The notes below the pieces were generated by a model that saw nothing but the letters and a program-made list of their open reading frames with translations, was not told the DNA's origin and made no database searches. Below, in pieces: positions 53,088 through 62,100 of a DNA stretch of 64,000 nucleotides (within the stretch, counting starts at the first letter, position 1; the number at the start of each line of letters is the position of its first letter). Location of the stretch: assembly GCF_038433205.1 (NCBI RefSeq), contig NZ_JBCDNA010000001.1, positions 1,615,333-1,679,332 on the forward strand, given 5' to 3'. Made by a program: the position numbers and the translations under genes. Source of the stretch: Lutimonas vermicola. GTDB taxonomy: Bacteria > Bacteroidota > Bacteroidia > Flavobacteriales > Flavobacteriaceae.

Positions 53088-53492
53088 ATGAAAAAAATTG
53101 AACATATAGGAATTGCCGTTAAAAACATGGAAATTTCAAATAAGCTTTTTTCAAGTTTATTTGGGGAAGAACCTTATAAAACTGAAGTAGTGGAAAGCGA
53201 AGGAGTAACAACTTCGTTTTTTCAGGTTGGACCTAACAAGATAGAATTGCTGCAAGGAACCTCAGAGGAGAGTACAATTTCAAAGTTTATCGATAAAAAA
53301 GGGGAAGGTATTCATCATATAGCTTTTGAGGTTGAAAACATCCATAAGGAAATCAAAAGATTGAAAAAAGAAGGATTCACCATGATCAATGAATCTCCAA
53401 AAAAGGGTGCTGATAACAAACTCATTGCATTTCTTCACCCAAAGAGCAGTAATGGAGTTTTAATTGAACTCTGTCAGGAGATTGAAAAATAA
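53088..53492 (+). CDS. mce: Methylmalonyl-CoA epimerase
   Basis: 134-residue vicinal-oxygen-chelate (glyoxalase-fold) protein. The start KKIEHIGIAVKNME, the middle VGPNKIELLQGT and the metal-binding GIHHIAFEVENI with the final HPKSSNGVLIELCQE match the epimerase family; His at about 6 and 77, Glu at 54 and 128 would hold the metal. It converts (2S)- to (2R)-methylmalonyl-CoA, linking propionyl-CoA and succinyl-CoA. Single gene, divergent from rbfA. A general glyoxalase-family function is the alternative but less likely. Confidence 0.9.
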   Translation: MKKIEHIGIAVKNMEISNKLFSSLFGEEPYKTEVVESEGVTTSFFQVGPNKIELLQGTSEESTISKFIDKKGEGIHHIAFEVENIHKEIKRLKKEGFTMINESPKKGADNKLIAFLHPKSSNGVLIELCQEIEK

Positions 53493-53570
53493 AGTATTTG
53501 CCCGGTAATTTTTATTTGCCCTTTATACAGAAATAATTACCTTGCAATTCTGAAAAACCTTGTTAAATCC

Positions 53571-54449
53571 ATGAGTAAATCCTTTGAAAAATACCAAAAA
53601 AGAAGGCTTCGATCTTCTTATATATCGGTAGTTATCAGTATTTCTTTGGTGCTGTTCTTAATAGGTGTTTTGGGCCTTCTTATTTTAAATACTAAAAAAG
53701 TATCTAATTTCTTTAAAGAAAGTGCCGCAATCACATTATATCTCAAAAATGATGTCAAGCAAGATCAAATATTAAATCTGCAAGTATCCATTGATGAACA
53801 GGCATTTACCAAAAGCACTGATTATGTCTCGAAAGAAGAGGCTGCAGAGATCTACAAAAAAGAGAATGGTGAGGATTTTATGGATTTTCTGGGCTATAAT
53901 CCTCTTGAGAACTCGATTGATATTTATGTAAAGGCGGATTTTGTGTCCCCTGAAAAAATGGCGGAAATTGAATCGATTTATAAGGGAAATCAATTTGTTT
54001 CTTCTGTTTCATATGACAAACCTTTGATTGATCTGCTCACTAAAAATGTTAAACGAATCAGTCTCTTTATCCTGATATTTTGTGGATTAGCCACATTGGT
54101 TGTGGTGGTTTTGATCAATAGTTCGATTCGGTTATCGGTTTATTCAAAGCGATTTACCATAAAAACGATGCAAATGGTTGGTGCCACAAAACGTTTTATA
54201 CGAAAACCATTTATCTGGAACAGTGTAAAACTGGGTATGATTGGAGCGGTTTTGGCCATTGTTGAATTAGGCATACTTTTATATTATTTAAACAAAATGT
54301 TTCCTGAATTTGGAATGATAGACAATAGAATAGAAATGGCCAGTTTACTTGGAATTGTTTTTGGAATGGGCATACTGATTACCTGGGCGAGTACATTTTT
54401 GGCAACCCAAAGGTTTTTGAATTTAAGAACGGACGAATTATATTTTTAA
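53571..54449 (+). CDS. ftsX: Cell division protein FtsX
   Basis: 292-residue permease-like subunit of the FtsEX complex that controls peptidoglycan hydrolases at the septum. One N-terminal helix (about 20-42), a periplasmic domain (ITLYLKNDVKQDQI) and three C-terminal helices (about 170-190, 220-245, 260-280). The pattern YSKRFTIKTMQMVGATKRFI after the second helix is typical. ftsE is not next to it, which is usual for Bacteroidetes. Followed after 1 base by the DUF3098 gene. Confidence 0.93.
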   Translation: MSKSFEKYQKRRLRSSYISVVISISLVLFLIGVLGLLILNTKKVSNFFKESAAITLYLKNDVKQDQILNLQVSIDEQAFTKSTDYVSKEEAAEIYKKENGEDFMDFLGYNPLENSIDIYVKADFVSPEKMAEIESIYKGNQFVSSVSYDKPLIDLLTKNVKRISLFILIFCGLATLVVVVLINSSIRLSVYSKRFTIKTMQMVGATKRFIRKPFIWNSVKLGMIGAVLAIVELGILLYYLNKMFPEFGMIDNRIEMASLLGIVFGMGILITWASTFLATQRFLNLRTDELYF

Positions 54450-54450
54450 T

Positions 54451-54705
54451 ATGGCGAAGAAAAACAAAAATCAGCAGAAGGTTGAGGGCGAATTCCTGTT
54501 CGGGAAGAAAAATTATACAATTATGATCATTGGTGCTGCGGTCATTTTAATAGGTTTCGCGCTTATGATGGGGGGAGGAAGTGACGATCCAAATGTATTT
54601 AACGAAAGTATCTATAATTTTCGAAGGATAAGGCTTGCACCGACCATAGTGCTGATAGGTCTTGCAATTGAAATTTACGCCATCATGGCCAATCCAGGCA
54701 AATAA
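54451..54705 (+). CDS. DUF3098 small membrane protein
   Basis: 84 residues, two helices (about 24-41 and 61-80). The stretch FNESIYNFRRIRLAPTIVLIG is the hallmark of DUF3098 in Bacteroidetes, which lies between ftsX and uppP in many of their genomes. Function is unknown; the conserved neighbourhood points to cell division or envelope synthesis. It lies 1 base after ftsX and 34 before uppP. Confidence 0.9.
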   Translation: MAKKNKNQQKVEGEFLFGKKNYTIMIIGAAVILIGFALMMGGGSDDPNVFNESIYNFRRIRLAPTIVLIGLAIEIYAIMANPGK

Positions 54706-54739
54706 AGGATGATCAATTCTTACTGATACCGCGAAAAAT

Positions 54740-55537
54740 ATGAATTATTTAGAAGCTATTATCCTTGGAATTGTTCAAGGTCTTACTGAATTTTTGCCCG
54801 TGTCTTCTAGCGGTCATTTAGAAATGGCCAAGGTTATTTTCGGTGATGATTCTTTACCGAAAGAAAGCCTCACTTTTACAGTCGTCTTGCATTTTGCAAC
54901 TGCGCTTAGTACTTTGGTCATTTTCAGAAAAGATGTTTTCGACATCGTAAAAGGGCTCCTTAAGTTCGAAAAGAATGAAGAATCAATGTTCTCTCTAAAC
55001 ATTATTATTTCAATGATCCCTGCAACGATCATTGGCTTGATGTTTGAAGAAGAACTGGAAGCCTTTTTTAACAGAAATATATTGCTCGTTGGATTTATGC
55101 TGCTCATCACAGGTCTTTTACTGTTTCTGGCTGATAAAGCTAAACATACAGACAAGGATGTTTCAAAGGTAAATGCTTTAATAATAGGTATCTCCCAGGC
55201 AATTGCCATGTTACCGGGAATTTCGCGTTCAGGGGCAACAATTTCGACTTCTGTCCTGCTTGGGGTGGATAGATCCAAAGCTGCCCGCTTTTCATTTTTA
55301 ATGGTAGTGCCTTTAATTTTAGGAAAAGTTGCCAAAGATTTTATGGGGGGTCAGATCAGTTTTAGTGACGAAAATTTCGGAGTAATGGCAGTTGGATTTA
55401 CAGCGTCATTTATTTCAGGGCTTTTGGCCTGTAATTGGATGATCAGCTTGGTAAAAAATAGTAAACTCCACTATTTCTCGGTCTATTGTTTTATTGTGGG
55501 AACCATTGCCATTGGTTACGCATATTTTTACATGTAA
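54740..55537 (+). CDS. uppP: Undecaprenyl-diphosphatase UppP (BacA)
   Basis: 265-residue integral membrane phosphatase that recycles the lipid carrier of cell wall synthesis. It has GIVQGLTEFLPVSSSGHL (about 10-27, with the catalytic Glu and His) and LPGISRSGATISTS (about 157-170, with the catalytic Arg). Normal length. Its stop overlaps the truB start (TAATG). Part of the unit ftsX-DUF3098-uppP-truB. Confidence 0.96.
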   Translation: MNYLEAIILGIVQGLTEFLPVSSSGHLEMAKVIFGDDSLPKESLTFTVVLHFATALSTLVIFRKDVFDIVKGLLKFEKNEESMFSLNIIISMIPATIIGLMFEEELEAFFNRNILLVGFMLLITGLLLFLADKAKHTDKDVSKVNALIIGISQAIAMLPGISRSGATISTSVLLGVDRSKAARFSFLMVVPLILGKVAKDFMGGQISFSDENFGVMAVGFTASFISGLLACNWMISLVKNSKLHYFSVYCFIVGTIAIGYAYFYM

Positions 55538-56226
55538 TGGAAGTTGAAGATTTTTTAAACGGAAAGGTTCTCATCATTGATAAACCCCTGAACTGGACTT
55601 CTTTTCAGGTGGTGAATAAAATACGCTGGGCCATTCGAAGAAAATTTAATCTAAAAAAGATTAAGGTAGGTCATGCAGGTACGCTCGATCCGCTGGCTAC
55701 CGGTTTGTTGATCATATGCACAGGAAAAATGACCAAGAACATCAATGAGTATCAGGCCGAGAATAAAGAGTATACAGGTACTATAACCCTTGGGGCAACA
55801 ACTCCCTCTTTTGATCTTGAAACTGAAGTTGATCAATCTTTTCCAATCGGACATGTCACTAATGAGTTGATCCTCAACGCAGCTGAATCTTTTAAAGGTT
55901 TGATAAAGCAAAAACCACCCATTTATTCTGCTATCAAAAAAGATGGCATACGATTGTACGAACTGGCACGCAAGGGAGAACATACAGAAATCAAATCAAG
56001 AGAAGTAACTGTTTTTGATTTTGAAATAACCAGTATTGATTTACCCGAAGTACACTTTAGGATTCTCTGCAGCAAAGGCACATATATCAGGTCAATTGCG
56101 AATGATTTTGGAAAAAAACTAGAAAGTGGCAGCCATCTTTCGTCACTTCGAAGAACGAAAAGCGGAGCCTTTGATCTTTCAAAAGCAATAAGCCCAGAGT
56201 CTTTTGTCGAAGCGCTTAAAGCTTAA
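55537..56226 (+). CDS. truB: tRNA pseudouridine(55) synthase TruB
   Basis: 229 residues from the ATG at 55537, which overlaps the uppP stop; an earlier in-frame ATG at 55486 lies inside uppP and adds unrelated residues. The catalytic Asp is in VGHAGTLDPLATGLL (about 40-54), preceded by the Lys-rich start of the domain (IDKPLNWTSFQVV). CSKGTYIRSIANDFG is present at about 180. It modifies U55 in the T loop of tRNA. Its stop overlaps by a few bases the stop of the converging gene on the minus strand. Confidence 0.96.
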   Translation: MEVEDFLNGKVLIIDKPLNWTSFQVVNKIRWAIRRKFNLKKIKVGHAGTLDPLATGLLIICTGKMTKNINEYQAENKEYTGTITLGATTPSFDLETEVDQSFPIGHVTNELILNAAESFKGLIKQKPPIYSAIKKDGIRLYELARKGEHTEIKSREVTVFDFEITSIDLPEVHFRILCSKGTYIRSIANDFGKKLESGSHLSSLRRTKSGAFDLSKAISPESFVEALKA

Positions 56227-56690
56227 AAGAAATGTGACAACCAACTTTCGCCGGCTGGAACCTCCCAGGAATTTTCATATTCGTATTTAGTATTGATCAT
56301 ATGATCAAATACTATGGTTTTCTTTGACACGCCTTTATTTTTAATCAATGCCTTAAAGTCCGGGATTTCCTTGATTTGAGCATAGGGCCCCTGTTTAAAA
56401 CAAACATTGACCTTATCGAGAAGAATCAGGTTGTAATGCTGTTCCAGTTCCTGAACAAGTTCTACCAAAGAATTATGTCTGTCCAAATCCAGGGGGGTTT
56501 GTTCAGAAATTATAAAAATCAAAAATCGATTGTATTTAATCTGAAATGAAATCTCTGTTTCATTTAAATTCTCACAAAAATCTTTTAGCCTTTGTTCAAT
56601 TTCAGGCAGTTCATCCGGGAAAAACTTCCTGCTTCCCGGGTAAATCATAACTTTTGCTTCTGCTGTTAAAGCGTCATAGGGCACAAACAT
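56223..56690 (-). CDS. Bacteroidetes family often misnamed 'ABC transporter ATPase'
   Basis: 155 residues. Proteins like this in Flavobacteria are often called 'ABC transporter ATPase', but no Walker A or B motif, no signature motif and no membrane segment exist here. The order of elements is FVPYDALTAEAKVMIYPGSR at the N-terminus, a middle with KYNRFLIFIISEQ, and a C-terminal ENSWEVPAGESW. The protein is likely cytoplasmic. Function unknown. The gene upstream (thioredoxin-like) ends 1 base before its start, so the two are an operon. Tail-to-tail overlap with truB. Confidence 0.82.
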   Translation of the reverse strand: MFVPYDALTAEAKVMIYPGSRKFFPDELPEIEQRLKDFCENLNETEISFQIKYNRFLIFIISEQTPLDLDRHNSLVELVQELEQHYNLILLDKVNVCFKQGPYAQIKEIPDFKALIKNKGVSKKTIVFDHMINTKYEYENSWEVPAGESWLSHFF

Positions 56691-56691
56691 A

Positions 56692-57297
56692 TTAAACGAT
56701 CAACTCATCTATAAGTTCTAACATCTCCATTTCAATATGAGTTCCTTTATCATCATTATACCAATTTTGAAGATCGGTTTTTAGTTGGGCATCAATCTTG
56801 CCGTGTTTTTCTTTATACTCAGTTACTAATTTTGAGGCTTCGGCAGAACGAGGGCCCCAGGAACCTACAACCTCCAATGAAGCATTGTCAACTACAATAA
56901 GTTTAGGAATGGATTTGCTCCCGTTCGTTAGAAACTTATTCATCAATTCCTCGTTTTCGTCTCTTAAAACCACTTTTAGATCAATCTTTTTATTCGCCTC
57001 TGCGAATTTATTAATGACCGGGAGTGTTTGAGCAGCGTCTCCACACCAGCTCTCCGTCAGAACCAGCCATGTAAACTCTCTATTGATCTTCTGAGTTTTA
57101 GTAAGCGTTTCTTCATGGAGCTTGGTCTGCTTGTCAAGTCGTTTCATCCTTTGATTATTCAACTTGGTATAATGGAACAAGTCATTATTCTGAACCATTC
57201 CCGTTGATTTCCCTTCTTCAAGTAAATGTAATACCATTTCCTTATAATCAGTATAACTCTGCGCTGATTTTAAACTATTCTCTATTATTTCTTTCAT
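56692..57297 (-). CDS. Thioredoxin-like protein with single active-site Cys
   Basis: 201 residues from the ATG at 57297 (an earlier ATG at 57333 overlaps the promoter box). A thioredoxin fold starts near residue 80 with TWLVLTESWCGDAAQTLPV; the Trp-Cys pair is kept, but the second Cys of the CxxC motif is replaced by Ala (Cys-Gly-Asp-Ala), so it cannot act as a classic dithiol oxidoreductase. SIPKLIVVD supplies the cis-Pro. The N-terminal 75 residues are helical (ENSLKSAQSYTDYKEM). The gene downstream starts after 1 base. Monothiol or non-redox role likely. Confidence 0.85.
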   Translation of the reverse strand: MKEIIENSLKSAQSYTDYKEMVLHLLEEGKSTGMVQNNDLFHYTKLNNQRMKRLDKQTKLHEETLTKTQKINREFTWLVLTESWCGDAAQTLPVINKFAEANKKIDLKVVLRDENEELMNKFLTNGSKSIPKLIVVDNASLEVVGSWGPRSAEASKLVTEYKEKHGKIDAQLKTDLQNWYNDDKGTHIEMEMLELIDELIV

Positions 57298-57330
57298 CTT
57301 GTAGTTAACTTTTGAGTCCTTTAGACGAAA

Positions 57331-57338
57331 CAAAAATA
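57331..57338 (-). promoter_or_regulatory. -7 promoter box of the thioredoxin-like gene
   Basis: Minus-strand TATTTTTG (TAnnTTTG form), 34 bases before the ATG at 57297 and just after the stop of the threonine dehydrogenase gene, so this operon starts here. Confidence 0.5.
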
Positions 57339-57342
57339 AGAA

Positions 57343-58287
57343 CTAACTAATAGTATAATGTAACCCCTGTAACATTAAAACAACCATTTTGTCAAGGTCA
57401 GTTTTTGCCTCCCAACCCCAATCTTTTCCTGCCTGGGAATCATCAACACTTTCGGGCCATGATTCAGCAATTTCCTGTCTTGAATCCGGATTGTAAGCAA
57501 TCGTAAATTCAGGTATCTGCTTTTGTATGGCCTCAGCCAGTTGCTTAGGCGAAAAACTGAATGCTCCTATATTATACGAAATATAATCATCCATCCTGGG
57601 AGACTGCATTAAGTTTATTGTTGCATTGATCGCATCATCCATATACATCATCGGCAGTACTGTATCTTCCTTAAGAAAACAAGTATAGGATTTTCTTCTG
57701 ATGGCCTCATAGAATATTTCAACTGCATAATCTGTAGTTCCGCCCCCGGGTGTTGTTTTATAGCTTATCAACCCTGGATAACGAAGACTTCTCACGTCAA
57801 TGCCATATTTCCGGCTGTAATAAGCGCACCAGTTTTCACCCGCTAATTTACTGATACCATATACCGTTGAAGGCTTGATGATTGTGTCTTGCGGAGTCAT
57901 CTTTTTTGGTGTTTCGGGTCCGAATACAGCTATAGAGCTTGGCCAAAACACTTTATCAATAATCCCCTTCCTGGCAAGTTCAAGAACATTGAAAAGAGAG
58001 CTCATATTAAGGTCCCAGGCCATTTGGGGGTTCTGTTCAGCAATGACCGACAGTATGGCTACCATCAAATAAACCTCTTTAATCTGGTGTTTGATCAGCA
58101 CTTCTTCAATATCCTTTTTATTGGTCACATCAAGAAATTCAAAAGGTCCCGACTCCATCACCTCATAATTCCCTTTTCGGATATCCGAGGCGATGACATT
58201 TTCATTACCGTAAATCTCTCTCAGTTTTAAAACCAATTCAGTTCCTATTTGTCCACTCGACCCAATAATTAGAATTTTAGAACCCAT
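57343..58287 (-). CDS. L-threonine 3-dehydrogenase, short-chain (epimerase-like) type
   Basis: 314-residue extended SDR protein. NAD-binding GSSGQIGTELVLKL at the N-terminus, WPSSIAVFGP with the catalytic Ser, and the Tyr-x3-Lys pair in STVYGISKLAGENW. RYPGLISYKTTPGGGTTDYAVEIFY matches the bacterial SDR-type L-threonine dehydrogenase, which oxidises threonine to 2-amino-3-oxobutyrate; this type is common in Flavobacteria. It is unrelated to the zinc enzyme Tdh of E. coli. Other nucleotide-sugar epimerase functions are less likely because of the close match in the middle region. Single gene with its own promoter box. Confidence 0.92.
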   Translation of the reverse strand: MGSKILIIGSSGQIGTELVLKLREIYGNENVIASDIRKGNYEVMESGPFEFLDVTNKKDIEEVLIKHQIKEVYLMVAILSVIAEQNPQMAWDLNMSSLFNVLELARKGIIDKVFWPSSIAVFGPETPKKMTPQDTIIKPSTVYGISKLAGENWCAYYSRKYGIDVRSLRYPGLISYKTTPGGGTTDYAVEIFYEAIRRKSYTCFLKEDTVLPMMYMDDAINATINLMQSPRMDDYISYNIGAFSFSPKQLAEAIQKQIPEFTIAYNPDSRQEIAESWPESVDDSQAGKDWGWEAKTDLDKMVVLMLQGLHYTIS

Positions 58288-58311
58288 CTTTATGTTTTAA
58301 AAATAATGTAC

Positions 58312-58319
58312 CAAAGATA
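58312..58319 (-). promoter_or_regulatory. -7 promoter box of the threonine dehydrogenase gene
   Basis: Minus-strand TATCTTTG (TAnnTTTG form), 25 bases before the ATG. Confidence 0.55.
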
Positions 58320-58376
58320 GCAGTTCTCCAATAGAAAAACTATTCATACCATGCCATACTCTTTGATTTTATTGTT

Positions 58377-58384
58377 TATTTTTG
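58377..58384 (+). promoter_or_regulatory. -7 promoter box of lipoprotein gene at 58403
   Basis: TATTTTTG (TAnnTTTG form). It overlaps an upstream in-frame TTG (58382), which rules out that codon as the start and supports the ATG at 58403. Confidence 0.45.
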
Positions 58385-58402
58385 AATCGTAAATTCATTA
58401 TT

Positions 58403-58972
58403 ATGCCTAAGATTTTTTTGGGATTATTTTTACTGTCGCTTTTGCTTACATCCTGTAAAAACAAAGAGCAGGAAAAAGCTGAAGAAAATACAACAGCCGT
58501 ATCAGAAAGCAGCGTGATCAAATCAGACAAACCGATTTCAAGATTAAACGAAGAATCCAAAAAATTAGTCGCTCCCTGGGGAGAGTACCAGAAATTTGAT
58601 GACCTCATTAGTCAATACCAGGAAATATCGATGAATGAAGCTCTTTTAAACAGTGTGGAATTATCTGTTCTTGCTCAGCAACTAAGGGATTCAATCCGGG
58701 TAGAAAAACTAAATATTCCCGAAGTTAAAATACGGCTCAACGTATTGTACACCGAAACCTTGCGCCTGGCAGATATGTCGACCATACCAACAATCACAGA
58801 ACAACTTGTAGCTGAAGAAAACAATAATATCATCGAAGCTTTTTCAGCTTTGAACCTGAAAATCAACAATATGAGCTCACAGGACCAACTCAATAGTGAG
58901 ATCAGCAAATTTGTCGATGAAATCCTCGAGCAACCAAAAACAGACTCTATCGGGAAAGAGGAAAACCCTTAA
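58403..58972 (+). CDS. Putative lipoprotein, helical, unknown
   Basis: 189 residues from the ATG at 58403. Lipoprotein signal MPKIFLGLFLLSLLLTSC with the acceptor Cys at residue 18, then a charged linker (KNKEQEKAEEN). The mature part is predicted to be mostly helical, with Leu and Glu heptad-like spacing around LLNSVELSVLAQQLRDS and a second helix pair near the end. I recognise no family. It probably sits in the periplasm, on the inner or outer membrane. It precedes the large T9SS protein on the same strand by 160 bases but that gene has its own promoter. Confidence 0.78.
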   Translation: MPKIFLGLFLLSLLLTSCKNKEQEKAEENTTAVSESSVIKSDKPISRLNEESKKLVAPWGEYQKFDDLISQYQEISMNEALLNSVELSVLAQQLRDSIRVEKLNIPEVKIRLNVLYTETLRLADMSTIPTITEQLVAEENNNIIEAFSALNLKINNMSSQDQLNSEISKFVDEILEQPKTDSIGKEENP

Positions 58973-59072
58973 AAATCAGGGAAGTTTTCTGAATTCAGAA
59001 ATATTCATTTTCCATATTATGACGCTGGTCGCATTTGACCTATGGATATGTTTGAGACAAATACCTCCGTAT

Positions 59073-59101
59073 TTTGAACTAACAAAATTTTGGTATATTT
59101 G
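59073..59101 (+). promoter_or_regulatory. Consensus promoter of the T9SS protein gene
   Basis: TTTG (59073-59076), 17-base spacer, TATATTTG (59094-59101), 32 bases before the ATG at 59133. Confidence 0.7.
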
Positions 59102-59132
59102 AAAGACAAAATATTGCTACAATTCCCCTTGA

Positions 59133-62100
59133 ATGAGAAAAGTTACTTTCCTTTTTTTATTGTTTATTACTTCAAATGCAATTGGTCAATTCAACGAAGC
59201 TGCGCCTTGGATGAATACAACCGACCAGAAAAAAACGAATCGCCATCAGTCGATGGAGCAGTTGAACAATGCATTCAATGCCTATTGGATAGGGAAAGAC
59301 CATCGTAAAAAGGGAAGCGGATATAAACCTTTTAAACGATGGCAAAACCATTGGCGCCATCAACTATCAAAAAACGGAGCTTTAGCCACTCCGGAATTCA
59401 TATGGAAATCCTGGCAACAGAAAAACAGCCTTTCTAAAAGCGCTGTTAGCAACTGGAAGTCTATAGGGCCATATACCACAAATGTGAAGCAAGGTCAGGG
59501 ACGGGTGAATACTTTTATCATTGATCCTAACGCACCCAATACGTATTATGTGGGAGCGCCTGCCGGCGGTCTTTGGCGCTCAACTGATGCAGGTTTGAAC
59601 TGGATGCCGCTCACAGATGAACTCCCTCAGATTGGAGTATCGGGTATTGCCATAGATAAAAATAATTCAAATGTTATTTATATTGCTACAGGAGATGATG
59701 ATGCACGGGATACCTATAGTGTAGGCGTTTTAAAATCTACCGACAGAGGAACTACCTGGAAAAAAACCGGCTTGGATTTTTCTTCCATGAATGCGATTTC
59801 AAATGAAATTTATATACATCCTGAAAATTCAGATATACTCTGGGTAAGCACTAATCAGGGATTTTTTAAAAGCACCGATGCCGGACAGAACTGGTCGAAG
59901 AAAATAGCAAATAATATTGTTGATTTTAAATTAAAGCCTGACGATCCTGATGTTGTTTATGCCGTAAGCCGTTCTAAATTCTACAGGTCCACTAATGGAG
60001 GTGAAAATTTTACCCTAGTAAGTAGTGGTCTTCCTGAATCCTCCGCTCGTTTTGCCATAGATGTGAGCCCTGCCAACTCAGATGTGGTTTATTTGCTAAG
60101 TTCAAATATTGATGATAATTCATTTCAAGGCTTATACAAGTCGATTGATGCGGGTGTAAGTTTTAATACAACCGAAGTTCTGGAAGATATTTTTGGCGGC
60201 AGTACGCAGGCCTGGTATGATATGGCCCTTACAGTAAGTCCAGTTGACGCTGAGGTCGTTCTTGTGGGAGTACTTGATATATGGCGTTCGGACGATGGGG
60301 GTAAAAGTTTTGTCCAGAAAAACAGATGGTGGGATCCTTCTGACCCGGCATATACACATGCAGATATACATTTTTTAAGGTATTTCAATGGTAATTTATT
60401 TGCCGGAACTGATGGCGGCATTTACATGTCATCAAATAATGCGGATAGCTTTGTTGATTTAACAGAAAATCTAAGCATTAGCCAGTACTATAAAATTTCT
60501 ACGGCCAAAAGCAATGCATCCAATATTGTCGGAGGACTTCAGGACAACGGTGGTTTTGGCTATAGCAATGGCACGTGGCACGAATACCACGGAGGAGATG
60601 GAATGGATTGTGTGGTTGACCCAAATGATGAAAATATTTATTATGGTTTTAGTCAATATGGCGGTAGGTTAAATGTAACCTATAACGGAGGCCAAACTCA
60701 AGGAGGAACCGTGACTGAGGCCCCAAAGGAAGAAGTAGATGACGACAATCAAGACAGTGGAGGCAACTGGGTAACCCCGCTTGAAGCCAATCAAAAAGGC
60801 AATCTCTATGCAGGATATTCTCGAGTTTATCAATTGGTTAACAATCAATGGGAGGCCGTTTCTTCAGATGTTTTTGGCGGTGACCTAAACAATTTAAGTA
60901 TCGCTCCGTCTAATGAGCAGGTGATGTATGCTTCTCGCATCAATAAGCTTTTTAAAAGTTCTGATAAAGGAATTTCATTTGAAGAAATAGATTTCATGTT
61001 TTCTAACTTAATATCTTCGGTTGAAATCAATCATCAGGACGAGAATATAATCTATGTGACAACCTCCGGAACCAACGGGCAGGTTTTAAAATCAATTGAT
61101 GGAGGGAGTAATTGGCAGGATATTTCGGGAAACCTGCCGGATGACTCTAAATTAGTGATAAAACACCAAAATCAAAGTTTGGTCAACGACTTGTTTTTAG
61201 GTACTAATATTAGTGTGTATCACATTAATGACACCATGACCCAATGGGAAGTATTTGATGAAGGCTTACCAAATGCTCCTGTTTATGATATCGAGATCAA
61301 TATCGAAGACAGGATTATTACAGCCGGCACATATGGGCGTGGTGTTTTTCAATCACCCATTGAAGTGTCCAAAGCCAATGTAGATCTTAGCTTGTTAAGC
61401 ATCAATACAAACAATTCTGTGCAGTGTAACGGCATTACGCCGGTGATCACGGTTAAAAATAACGGGGTCAATCTCATCCAGTCAATTCTTATCAAATATC
61501 AGGTAGATGGAGTTCCTTTCGAATATACTTATAACGGGGAAATCTCTTCTGAGGAAGTGAGGCAAATAGAATTGCCAAATAATTCAGAGATTGCCATGGG
61601 GCCTCACGAACTCGTCGTGGAGATATCGGCGCAAAACGATGCATTTGGCGATAACAACGTCCTGTATGCCTCATTTACATCAAACAGCCAGGGAGAAGGT
61701 CAATATGTCAACACTTTTGGAGATGTTAATGAAGATCAGTGGCTTGAGATCACTTTGGGTGATTCAAATGGACTTTGGGAAAAGTCAGAAGCTACGAGTA
61801 ATCAGTTTAAAAATAAACTAAACAAAGTCTATGTGACCAATGCCAATGGCAATTACTATGATGAAACAACGAGTTATTTAATATCTCCCTGCTACGATCT
61901 CAGCAAACTTGAAAACCCAATGATTAAATTCGATATGATCTTCGATATTGAGCTGAATTGGGATGTTTTATATTTGGAATACTCTGTTGACAAGGGAGAA
62001 AACTGGCTTATTCTGGGCAGTTCCAATGATCCAAATTGGTACAATAGTAATTTTATCGACCCTCAACGCCCCATAACGGTTGGACGTCAATGGACGGGAA

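Noticed and set aside
55486..55536. Upstream start of truB inside uppP
   Set aside because: The codons belong to the end of uppP in another frame; the TAATG overlap at 55535-55539 gives the natural start.
58986..59001. 16-base palindrome TTTCTGAATTCAGAAA as a terminator
   Set aside because: It has no loop and no T-run behind it; left as a chance palindrome after the lipoprotein gene.
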